Assembly: GCA_021793895.1 (NCBI GenBank)
Contig: JAJYRW010000098.1
Location: 1 to 5,985, forward strand
Direction: 5' to 3'
DNA: 5,985 bases
Source: Actinomycetes bacterium
Lineage (GTDB): Bacteria; Actinomycetota; Actinomycetes; Actinomycetales; JAJYRW01
Shown here: positions 1 to 5,985 of the stretch, in pieces
Position numbering within the stretch: the first letter of the stretch is position 1
Layout: the number at the start of each line of letters is the position of its first letter
Made by a program: the position numbers and the translations under genes
The notes under the pieces: generated by a model
Told to the model about the DNA's origin: nothing
Database searches by the model: none
What the model saw: only the letters and a program-made list of their open reading frames with translations

Positions 1-2295
1 CTGCAGTCGGCCAAGACGGTCGGTAAGTTCTTGCTGTTCCGCTTCAAGTCGCTCGCGTGCCGTTGAAATATGGTCGGTAATTCGCTCTGACTCCGCTTGC
101 GCGGCACGCACTTGCGAGCCCAAAGTTCCCAGCTGTTCAGCAACGGCAGCGAATTTGGCGTCCGATTGGTGCAGCTGTTCTAGGAGTTTTTCGGCCCGCT
201 GCGCAGCTTGGGCCTGGCGTTCGCGTGCGCTTTGCAGCGCGAATGCTGCCTGGTCACTGCGCTGGACCGCGTCATCAAACTGCGCAACGGCTTCGTCATA
301 TGCGGCTTGCAGTTCCAAAACAGACGGGGAACCGTGGGCGCCACCAGCGGCATGGGCCCCGGAGAGCAAGTCTCCGTCAACTGTGGCGGCGATCAAATCT
401 GGATGGGCGGATAAGACCTGCTGGGCGGTCACCAAATCCGGGACGATGACCACCGCGGTAAGTGCTTTGGCTATCGCTTGCTGGAGTTGGGGTGGAGCAG
501 ACACGACCGATCGGGCCGGAAAAACCCCGGTGGGCAAATCAGCGGGTGCTTGCCAGTCGGCTGGAGTTGGGCCCTGCGGTGTGCCGATTAAGAATTCAGC
601 GCGCCCGGCATCATCGTCGCGTAAGCGCCGGATGCCATCTATTGCGCCACCCAGATCGCGCACGGCCACCGCCTCCGCCAGTGGGCCCAGCGCGGCGGCG
701 ATAGCGTTTTCCGAGCCCGGTTCGATCGTCAGCAGCGCTGCTACGGAGCCTTGGATTGCGGGCATCTCGTGGGCCAGTTCCAAAAGCGCTCCGGTGCCGT
801 CTTTGCGTTGCAGCGACATGCTCAGGGCTTCTTTGCGGGCTTGCCAGCGCGCCCGATCAGTGTTGGCAGCCGTTTGTTGTTCTTCGAGTTTTTGTAGTTC
901 GGCAGTTTCTTGCTGCTGGGCAGCGGCGGCGCGTTCGTATTCGGCGTCGAGGTCTTCTTCGCCCTCTTCCACCCCGGCGACGGTAGTTTCTAAGGACGTG
1001 AATTCCAGTTGCGCGCTGGAGCGTCGCTTTTCTACCTCGCTCAGTCGCTCTTGGAGGCGCCCAATTTCCGCTTCCGTTGCCTCAACTCGGGATCGCTGCT
1101 CCCCCACGGCGCCCGTTAGTCGGGCCAGACCTTCCCGGCGGTCGGCCGCGATGCGATGCAGTTCGGCGATGCGGGTTTGTTCTACTTCCACTTCTACTTC
1201 AGCGCTCTTGCGCGCCGCTTCTGCCGCCGTGAGTTTTTCTTTCGCCCCGGCAACTTCACTTTCGAGTTCTTTCAGTGTCGCGTTCACGCGCTGTAATTGA
1301 AGTTCGAGTTGTTCAATATCGCGGTGGTCGTCCTGTTCCAACTCGCTGGTTCCCAATAGGCGGGAGCGTTCCGTAGCCAGGGAAATCGTGGCTCGCATCC
1401 GTTCGCGCAAGCTCGAGATGCGGTAGTACAGTTCGTTGGCTTGGGCGTGTTGGCGCGCTATCTGGGCCGCGGACTCTTCGACTTCCGTCAATTCTTCGCG
1501 CTGCTGATTTAGGGCTGCTTCAACAGTGCTTTGCCGTTCTTTTGCCGCGCGCTCATCGGCGGTGTCTTGTTCGAAGCTGGCGCTTAATTGCGCGTAATCA
1601 TCTGCCAGCAGCCGGGCGCCGGCATCGCGCAATTGGTGTTGGATTACTTGGGCCCGGCGGGCGACCTCGGCTTGTTTGCCCAGCGGGCCCAGTTGGCGCC
1701 GGATTTCGCTGATGAGATCTGTCAGCCGGGTGAGGTTTCCCTGCATCGCATCCAATTTGCGCAGCGCCTTTTCTTTGCGCTTGCGGTGTTTGAGTACGCC
1801 GGCGGCCTCCTCAATAAAGCCGCGGCGCTCTTCGGGCGTGGCATGCAAGACGCCGTCGAGTTGGCCCTGGCCGATGATGACGTGCATTTCGCGTCCGATT
1901 CCGGAGTCGGACAGAAGTTCTTGAATATCCAGCAGGCGCACCGGGGAGCCGTTGATGGCATACTCCGACCCGCCGTTGCGAAACAGGGTGCGGGACAGGG
2001 TCACCTCGCGGTAGTCAATTGGCAATTTTCCATCGGAGTTGTCGATGGTTACTGCCACTTCGGCGCGCCCCAGCGGCGCCCTACCGGAGGTTCCGGCGAA
2101 GATTACGTCTTCCATTTTTCCGCCGCGCAGGGACTTTGCCCCCTGCTCCCCCAGCACCCAGGCTAGGGCGTCAACGACGTTGGATTTACCGGAACCGTTC
2201 GGCCCTACGACGCAGGTGATCCCCGGCTCGAAATCTAAAGTCGTCGCCGAGGCAAACGACTTAAATCCGCGCAGAGTTAGCGTCTTTAAATGCAC
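1..2295 (-). CDS. smc: Chromosome segregation ATPase SMC, N-terminal 765 residues (3' end outside window)
   Basis: SMC forms a ring-shaped homodimer that, with ScpA and ScpB, loads on DNA near the origin and helps compact and separate sister chromosomes. The frame is free of stops from the GTG at 2295 to base 1. Residues 1-165 are the N-terminal half of the ABC ATPase head: MHLKTLTLRGFKSFA at the start, Walker A GPNGSGKSN at 31-39, LSDSGIGREMHVIIGQGQ (Q-loop region) and FIEEAAGVLKHRKRKEKAL after it. Roughly 170-495 is a charged Glu/Gln/Arg/Ala-rich coiled-coil arm. About 500-660 is the globular hinge, ending near TVDGDLLSG and a GG pair. 665-765 starts the returning arm. Family members are about 1150-1200 residues, so the returning arm and the second head half with the signature motif and Walker B lie beyond base 1. 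The GTG start is chosen because homologues begin with M[HY]LK at this point. It follows ndk by 24 bases and is probably co-transcribed with it. Confidence 0.96.
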   Translation of the reverse strand, partial: MHLKTLTLRGFKSFASATTLDFEPGITCVVGPNGSGKSNVVDALAWVLGEQGAKSLRGGKMEDVIFAGTSGRAPLGRAEVAVTIDNSDGKLPIDYREVTLSRTLFRNGGSEYAINGSPVRLLDIQELLSDSGIGREMHVIIGQGQLDGVLHATPEERRGFIEEAAGVLKHRKRKEKALRKLDAMQGNLTRLTDLISEIRRQLGPLGKQAEVARRAQVIQHQLRDAGARLLADDYAQLSASFEQDTADERAAKERQSTVEAALNQQREELTEVEESAAQIARQHAQANELYYRISSLRERMRATISLATERSRLLGTSELEQDDHRDIEQLELQLQRVNATLKELESEVAGAKEKLTAAEAARKSAEVEVEVEQTRIAELHRIAADRREGLARLTGAVGEQRSRVEATEAEIGRLQERLSEVEKRRSSAQLEFTSLETTVAGVEEGEEDLDAEYERAAAAQQQETAELQKLEEQQTAANTDRARWQARKEALSMSLQRKDGTGALLELAHEMPAIQGSVAALLTIEPGSENAIAAALGPLAEAVAVRDLGGAIDGIRRLRDDDAGRAEFLIGTPQGPTPADWQAPADLPTGVFPARSVVSAPPQLQQAIAKALTAVVIVPDLVTAQQVLSAHPDLIAATVDGDLLSGAHAAGGAHGSPSVLELQAAYDEAVAQFDDAVQRSDQAAFALQSARERQAQAAQRAEKLLEQLHQSDAKFAAVAEQLGTLGSQVRAAQAESERITDHISTARERLEAEQQELTDRLGRLQ

Positions 2296-2308
2296 TGTTT
2301 CGCCCAGT

Positions 2309-2314
2309 TCTCCT
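2309..2314 (-). promoter_or_regulatory. Ribosome binding site of smc, widely spaced
   Basis: AGGAGA on the minus strand is a good Shine-Dalgarno sequence, but 13 bases separate it from the GTG start of smc, more than the usual 5-9. No ATG, GTG or TTG in the smc frame lies between it and that GTG; only a CTG does. Protein similarity supports the GTG. The wide spacing plus the GTG suggests modest initiation, or coupling to ndk translation, whose stop lies just upstream. The site is seen; the effect is inferred. Confidence 0.6.
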
Positions 2315-2319
2315 ATGAA

Positions 2320-2763
2320 CTAGTTAGCCAAGTGGGGAAACCACAATGCGATTTCCCGCTCGGCTGATTCTACCGAATCTGATCCGTGTACGAGGTTATG
2401 CACAACATCTAATCCCCAGTCGCGCGCGAGGTCGCCGCGGATGGTTCCCGGTGCAGCAGCAACCGGATCTGTGGCCCCAGCCAGGGTGCGAAACGAGGAA
2501 ATAACGCGCTGGCCCTCCACCACGGCAGCAACTAGCGGCCCGGAGGACATGAAATTTACTAGCGGGTCGAAGAAGGGCTTACCCACGTGTTCCTCGTAGT
2601 GCGTTTTTAGCGTCTGGCCGTTTGCCGTGCGCATTTCCAGTGCCGAAATTGCGTATCCCTTTGCTTCAATACGCCGCAGAATTTCGCCAATGAGCGCCCG
2701 CTTTACGCCATCGGGCTTGATGAGAACCAAAGTGCGTTCGATCCGGCCATTTACCTGTGTCAT
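2320..2763 (-). CDS. ndk: Nucleoside diphosphate kinase
   Basis: Ndk moves the gamma phosphate of ATP to other (deoxy)nucleoside diphosphates through a phosphohistidine intermediate and so balances the cytosolic NTP and dNTP pools. The 147-residue protein is complete and slightly longer than the usual 135-145, because six residues (QVNGRI) precede the [12 protein letters not shown] segment. Family motifs are all present: KPDG at 16-19, [11 protein letters not shown] at 55-65 with the conserved Tyr56, the GATDP...PGTIRGD nucleotide-binding loop at 96-111, and the active-site NLVHGSDS at 123-130 with catalytic His126. The C-terminus ALWFPHLAN is also typical. ATG at 2763 is the only good start and is preceded by AGGTAGG. 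The gene lies 87 bases after the DUF4233-like gene and 24 bases before smc. Nothing suggests damage. Confidence 0.98.
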   Translation of the reverse strand: MTQVNGRIERTLVLIKPDGVKRALIGEILRRIEAKGYAISALEMRTANGQTLKTHYEEHVGKPFFDPLVNFMSSGPLVAAVVEGQRVISSFRTLAGATDPVAAAPGTIRGDLARDWGLDVVHNLVHGSDSVESAEREIALWFPHLAN

Positions 2764-2773
2764 GGACGAGGAG

Positions 2774-2780
2774 CCTACCT
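2774..2780 (-). promoter_or_regulatory. Ribosome binding site of ndk
   Basis: AGGTAGG on the minus strand lies ten bases before the ndk ATG, inside a purine-rich run (AGGAAAAGGTAGG). It supports the ATG at 2763 as the start. The stop codon of a six-codon leader ORF (2775-2792) lies within this site. Confidence 0.6.
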
Positions 2781-2804
2781 TTTCCTACTCATTTATTCGT
2801 TTAC

Positions 2805-2830
2805 CTACGCTTGTTAAAAACTGCGCTTGT
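2805..2830 (-). repeat. 10-bp direct repeat in the ndk leader
   Basis: On the minus strand ACAAGCGCAG (2821-2830) and ACAAGCGTAG (2805-2814) match at 9 of 10 positions, are separated by TTTTTA and give a period of 16 bases. The arrangement could be a tandem protein-binding site or a relic of a small duplication. Its place 42 bases upstream of the ndk ATG makes a regulatory role conceivable but unproven. Confidence 0.5.
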
Positions 2831-2850
2831 CGATTTTGATTTGATTTCCG

Positions 2851-3237
2851 CTACGTTAGTTGCCGCTCAGCGCGTTCCCGGTCGATTTTCTTACCCGCGT
2901 GCTCGCCCCACCACCAAATAGCTATGAACACGACCGCGATTATGGCCATCGCGGGTAGCCAGATTGCGGCCACGAGCACTGGGACTTGCACGCCCCAGCC
3001 CAGCCAGTACCCCCATTCGAACCGCAGGGTTCCAACAATGAGCAAGCACAGGAGCGCCAAGATCGAGCCCACTGGCCACACGACCACGCGCGGTAAGTCG
3101 GCCAGACCGTGCGCCACCAGCATGGCGAAAAACAGCACGAGTGCTTCCAGGGTCAGCGTCGCGGTGGCGAACATTTTGCGGGCGGGGCGCTGGGGTTTGG
3201 TCACTTGTTCGCCGCTAGTTGGCGCGTCTGCCGACAC
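2851..3237 (-). CDS. DUF4233-family small integral membrane protein, function unknown
   Basis: The 128-residue protein has a short polar, basic N-terminus (1-21), four likely membrane segments at about 22-44, 50-70, 74-93 and 95-112, and a charged tail (GEHAGKKIDRERAERQ), expected in the cytoplasm if the N-terminus is also inside. The third and fourth segments are Trp-rich (WGYWLGWGVQVP and FIAIWWWGEH). Its size, topology and place between folC and ndk match the actinobacterial DUF4233 family as I remember it; no biochemical role is known to me. The GTG start at 3237 shares one base with the folC stop (TAGTG) and has GAGAGG seven bases upstream, so translation is probably coupled to folC. An ATG at codon 22 would remove the polar N-terminus and is less likely. 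The family name rests on context and topology, not on a search. Confidence 0.8.
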   Translation of the reverse strand: MSADAPTSGEQVTKPQRPARKMFATATLTLEALVLFFAMLVAHGLADLPRVVVWPVGSILALLCLLIVGTLRFEWGYWLGWGVQVPVLVAAIWLPAMAIIAVVFIAIWWWGEHAGKKIDRERAERQLT

Positions 3238-4655
3238 TAGGCTTCCTCTCTGCCAAGCAAAATGCGAGCGTGGGCCACCAGGACGATTGATCCGGTGATG
3301 ACCACGCCGCCACCCAGGGGTCCCTCATGGGTCTCAGCCAGGGTAGCGGCCTGATCAACTGCGTCATCCAGGCGCGCGGCTACGTGCACCCGGTCTTCAT
3401 CGAATACATCGCGGGCAATCTCGGCCAGTTCTTCGAGCGGCAGTGCCCGGGGCGAAGCGGGTTCAGTAATAACCACATCACTAATTACCGGTTCTAGCTC
3501 TGATAAAAACGCTTCCGCCGCCTTATCGTCCAGCATGCCGACAATGGCGACGGTGCGCTCGAAGTTAAACACTTCTTCGAGCGTCGCACCCAGCGCGCTG
3601 GCACCGGCTGCGTTATGGGCCGCGTCCACGATTATGGTCGGGCTGGATCGCAGCAGTTCAAACCGGCCGGGGGACGAAACCTCCCCCAGGGCCCGCTCCA
3701 CCACATCACCGGCCAGCGCTCCGCCCGAGCCAATGAACTGCTCTACCGCGGCGAGCGCAACCAGCGCGTTATGGGCTTGATGTGCACCCAAAAGTGGTAA
3801 GAAAATTCCCTCGTAGATGCCAGCGGGCGTTTGCAGGGTCAGCAATTGGCCACCAACGGCTACCTGGCGGTCTAAAACCGCGATATCAACGCCCTCTTGG
3901 ATTACCCGGGCGCCGGCTTCCGCCGCCGCGACGAGCAGTATTTCCGCAACTTCTTCGCGCTGCTGAGCCATGATCACGGTGGAATCGGGTTTGATGATGC
4001 CGGCTTTCTCGTGGGCAATTTCGGTTAGGGAGTGGCCCAACCATTTTTCGTGATCTCGAGCAATCGGGGCGATTACGGCAACTTGCGCATCGGCGATGTT
4101 TGTTGCATCCCACTTTCCGCCCATGCCTACTTCGACGATTCCGACGTCGACGGGCGCGTCGGAAAAAGCGGCGTAAGCCATCGCGGTGAGTGTTTCGAAA
4201 TAGGTCAGGCGCGGGCCCCCGCTTGCTTCGGATTGCTCATCAACGATTGCTAGGTAGGGCTGGAGGTCATCCCACACCTCGGCGAATTTGGCCGCGGTTA
4301 TGGCCGCGCCGTCGATGGCGATGCGCTCGCGCACATCGGATAGATGCGGGGAGGTGTAGCGCCCCGTTCGCAGGTTCAACTCGCGCAGCAGCGCCTCGAT
4401 CATGCGCGCGGTGGAGGTTTTCCCGTTCGTACCCGTTAAGTGGATGATCGGTTGGGCGCGCTGCGGCTCCCCCGTGAGGTCGCTGATCATGCGCATGCGG
4501 TCCAGATCGGGTTCAATCTGGTTTTCCGGCGCGCGGGAGAGTAACGCGCGATAGATCTCGACGGCACGTTCTTTTTCGGCCGCGGTTTCCTCGGGCGCTA
4601 CCGGCTCACTCGGCTCTTCAGCGCCCTCATTGGGCACTACTCCATTTTGATTCAC
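3237..4655 (-). CDS. folC: Folylpolyglutamate synthase / dihydrofolate synthase
   Basis: FolC adds glutamates to folates using ATP and, in many bacteria, also joins glutamate to dihydropteroate to make dihydrofolate. It is a cytosolic Mur-ligase-fold enzyme. The 472-residue protein is complete. Residues 1-35 are an acidic, probably disordered lead. The ATPase domain follows, with P-loop GTNGKTS at 75-81, TGRYTSPHL at 97-105, FETLTAMA at 153-160, EVGMGGKWDATN at 175-186 and DHEKWLGHSLTEIAHEKAGIIKP at 201-223. GAHQAHNA at 290-297, SPGRFE at 328-333, DAAHN at 344-348 and GMLDDK at 373-378 mark the linker and C-terminal glutamate-ligase domain. The GTG start at 4655 overlaps the ileS stop as GTGA, which suggests coupling; its own ribosome binding site is weak (purine-rich GAAAAGA). 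A second in-frame GTG six codons later is possible. Whether the enzyme has both activities cannot be read from sequence; the pattern is like the mycobacterial FolC. Confidence 0.97.
   Translation of the reverse strand: MNQNGVVPNEGAEEPSEPVAPEETAAEKERAVEIYRALLSRAPENQIEPDLDRMRMISDLTGEPQRAQPIIHLTGTNGKTSTARMIEALLRELNLRTGRYTSPHLSDVRERIAIDGAAITAAKFAEVWDDLQPYLAIVDEQSEASGGPRLTYFETLTAMAYAAFSDAPVDVGIVEVGMGGKWDATNIADAQVAVIAPIARDHEKWLGHSLTEIAHEKAGIIKPDSTVIMAQQREEVAEILLVAAAEAGARVIQEGVDIAVLDRQVAVGGQLLTLQTPAGIYEGIFLPLLGAHQAHNALVALAAVEQFIGSGGALAGDVVERALGEVSSPGRFELLRSSPTIIVDAAHNAAGASALGATLEEVFNFERTVAIVGMLDDKAAEAFLSELEPVISDVVITEPASPRALPLEELAEIARDVFDEDRVHVAARLDDAVDQAATLAETHEGPLGGGVVITGSIVLVAHARILLGREEA
3245..3250 (-). 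promoter_or_regulatory. Ribosome binding site of the DUF4233-like gene
   Basis: GAGAGG lies seven bases before the GTG start at 3237, within the last codons of folC. Its good spacing supports the one-base TAGTG overlap start rather than the internal ATG. Confidence 0.55.
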
Positions 4656-5985
4656 GAGTCGATCTTTTCTACCCGCACGTGGGTGTCTTGGGTGGGTGCG
4701 ACCTCGATGGTCAGCTCCAAGGCGAGTGTTTCGGCCGCAATGAAGTTGCGGTGGGCCTCGACGCCGGCTGCTTGATCACCCGGGACTTCCACCCAGGCGC
4801 GAATGCGGTCGCTCACGTCCAAATTGGTCGCCCGGCGTTCTTCTTGAATCGCTCGAACTACGTCCCGGGCATAACCTTCGGCGCGCAGTTCATCGTTGAT
4901 CGCCAGGTCGAGCAGCACAATTCCGCCCCCGGGCAGCGTCGTGGCGGCCAGCTCTGCGCTGTCTTGCTCCCGGACGGTGAGCGTGGTGGTGAACTCATTG
5001 GAAAGGAGTTCCACTCCCCCCACGATTGCCTGGTCTGCGCCGTCTGCCCCCGCGCCGGGTCGCAGCTCCCAATCGCCCGCTTTGGCAGCGCGGATTACCG
5101 TTTGGACATCCTTACCCAGCCGCGGCCCGGCAGCGCGGGCGTTAACTGCCAAGCGCTTTTCAACACCGAGGTCGCCGTAGGATTCTTCATCCAGGACTAG
5201 GACATCAACTTCCTTCAGGTTGACCTCGTGGGCAATTAGGTCCGAAAGATCGCGCAGATCTGCGGCGCGCTCCGGTTCTGGTAGCGCCACTCGCACCCGC
5301 CCAAGAGGTTGACGCACCCGAATTTGGTGGGCCTTGCGCAGCCCCAGTGCCGCGGTGCACACCTCTCGCACGGTGTCCATCGCGGTGACCAGTTCAACGT
5401 CGGGTGCCAAAACTGCCGCTTCCGCGCCGCCGGGCGCAACTGAGGGCCAATCGGTCAGGTGAATGGAACGGCCCCCCGTCAACCCGCGCCATACCTCTTC
5501 CGTGATCATCGGGGCCAGCGGCGCCATGACGCGCGTGAGGATCTCCAAAGAGGTGTAGAGCGTGTCGAAAGCCGCCTGGTCCTCGTTCCAGAAGCGGTCG
5601 CGCTGGGTGCGCACGTACCAGTTCGTCAGCAGGTCAAGATGTTCGCGCACCGCGGCCGAGGCGCCCGTAATGTCATAGGCGTCCATATCGGCGGTGACTT
5701 TCTCCACCAGCACGCGCGTGCGCGCCAGGACATAGCGGTCCATTTGAGCCAGTTCCGTGTCAGCGTTTACGCCCTTGGTGGTCAGGCCCTTACCGCCGTT
5801 GGCCGCATCGGCATAGAGCGAAAAGAAGTAATACGTAGACCACAGGGGCAGCAAAACTTGCCGGACGCCGTCCCTAATTGATTCCTCGGCGACCACGAGG
5901 TTTCCCCCGCGCAGCACCGGTGAACTCATTAGGGACCACCGCACCGCGTCCGAGCCGTACTTGTTGAACATTTCCATCGGGAGAT
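4652..5985 (-). CDS. ileS: Isoleucyl-tRNA synthetase, C-terminal 443 residues (5' end outside window)
   Basis: IleRS charges tRNA-Ile with isoleucine in the cytosol. The frame is already open at base 5985, and the Met at 5977 is internal: MEMFNKYGSDAVRWSLMSSPVLRGG is the conserved stretch just after the KMSKS loop, which should lie a few codons outside. Counting from that Met, 1-60 end the catalytic core. About 80-240 form the helical anticodon-binding domain (LLTNWYVRTQRDRFW at 116-130, MAPLAPMITEEVWRGL at 151-166). The rest is the extra C-terminal region, with HEVNLKEVDVL, RAAGPRLGKDV and LRAEGYARDVVRAIQEERRATNL. Only one Cys (207) is present, so the C-terminal zinc finger of the E. coli-type enzyme is absent. 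This fits the long, eukaryote-like IleRS type known from Actinobacteria. The TGA stop overlaps the folC GTG by four bases. The gene appears intact where visible. Confidence 0.97.
   Translation of the reverse strand, partial: LPMEMFNKYGSDAVRWSLMSSPVLRGGNLVVAEESIRDGVRQVLLPLWSTYYFFSLYADAANGGKGLTTKGVNADTELAQMDRYVLARTRVLVEKVTADMDAYDITGASAAVREHLDLLTNWYVRTQRDRFWNEDQAAFDTLYTSLEILTRVMAPLAPMITEEVWRGLTGGRSIHLTDWPSVAPGGAEAAVLAPDVELVTAMDTVREVCTAALGLRKAHQIRVRQPLGRVRVALPEPERAADLRDLSDLIAHEVNLKEVDVLVLDEESYGDLGVEKRLAVNARAAGPRLGKDVQTVIRAAKAGDWELRPGAGADGADQAIVGGVELLSNEFTTTLTVREQDSAELAATTLPGGGIVLLDLAINDELRAEGYARDVVRAIQEERRATNLDVSDRIRAWVEVPGDQAAGVEAHRNFIAAETLALELTIEVAPTQDTHVRVEKIDS

Larger units (their letters stand above)
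2764..2850 (-). promoter_or_regulatory. Leader region of ndk, possible internal promoter
   Basis: This is the only real intergenic gap in the window, between the DUF4233-like gene and ndk, and it is clearly richer in A and T than its surroundings. A TCGACA (minus strand, 2828-2833) resembles a -35 box. The best downstream TA-rich match, TAGGTA at 2802-2807, is 20 bases away, so no convincing sigma-70-type promoter is formed. No GC-rich hairpin followed by a T run was found, so ileS-folC-DUF4233 transcription may simply continue into ndk. The region also contains the direct repeat and the mini-ORF described separately. A promoter role is inferred only from the gap and base composition. Confidence 0.3.

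Noticed and set aside
1..6. PstI site (CTGCAG) at the exact window start, suggesting a cloned fragment edge
   Set aside because: A single six-base site can occur by chance and the other end shows no matching site, so nothing about the origin of the fragment can be concluded.
155..1300. A 381-codon open frame on the plus strand
   Set aside because: It lies antisense to smc and its product is an unbroken Ser/Ala/Arg/Cys-rich low-complexity string without domains. This is the typical shadow of Glu/Gln/Ala-rich coiled-coil codons; the minus-strand frame gives a clear SMC.
1588..2166. A 192-codon open frame on the plus strand
   Set aside because: It is antisense to the SMC head domain, which carries Walker A and Q-loop motifs in the minus frame. 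The plus-strand product shows no recognisable motif.
1..2295. Possible frameshift or pseudogene in smc, because no complete ORF is visible
   Set aside because: Reading the minus frame codon by codon gives 765 sense codons without a stop from the GTG to base 1. It merely lacks its 3' end in this window.
2764..2850. Intrinsic terminator after the DUF4233-like gene
   Set aside because: The TTTTT run on the minus strand (within the direct repeat spacer) is not preceded by a GC-rich inverted repeat.
4679..5200. A 173-codon open frame on the plus strand
   Set aside because: It is antisense to the conserved C-terminal region of ileS and has no motif or ribosome binding site of its own.
4652..5977. 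The Met at 5977 as a true ileS start
   Set aside because: The frame continues upstream to the window edge (Leu-Pro precede it), and the sequence there is the conserved segment right after KMSKS, so this Met is internal.

Overview
The window reads as an ordinary housekeeping stretch of an actinobacterial chromosome. All five genes lie on the minus strand, so transcription runs from high to low coordinates: ileS (3' part) > folC > DUF4233-type membrane protein > ndk > smc (5' part). Three things point to Actinobacteria. The order ileS-folC-DUF4233-ndk is, from memory, typical of that phylum. The SMC and FolC proteins carry motifs very close to those I recall from mycobacteria (for example MHLKTLTLRGFKSFA at the SMC N-terminus). 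The IleRS C-terminus is of the long type without zinc-binding cysteines. The DNA is GC-rich but not extreme, and TTA and AGG codons occur, so a lower-GC lineage such as the Actinomycetaceae is possible. That placement is a weak guess.

Layout. 5985-4652 holds the last 443 codons of ileS, which enters the window just after the expected KMSKS loop. folC (4655-3237) overlaps the ileS stop by four bases (GTGA). The DUF4233-like gene (3237-2851) overlaps the folC stop by one base (TAGTG). These three are almost certainly one translationally coupled unit. An 87-base, locally AT-rich gap (2764-2850) follows. It holds a near-perfect 10-bp direct repeat, a tiny leader ORF and the ndk ribosome binding site, and is the only plausible place here for an internal promoter. 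ndk (2763-2320) is intact. After 24 bases smc starts at a GTG (2295) and stays open in one clean frame to base 1. The visible part is head, first coiled-coil arm, hinge and the start of the returning arm.

The genes serve core functions: charging tRNA-Ile, polyglutamylating folates, balancing nucleoside triphosphates and organising the chromosome. They do not form a single pathway, and the shared unit looks like a growth-linked operon. I see no mobile element, CRISPR array, RNA gene, pseudogene or defence system. The least explained parts are the DUF4233-like membrane protein, the ndk leader, and the direct ndk-smc junction, where the two genes share a frame separated only by one UAG. There is no gene-free stretch longer than 87 bases.
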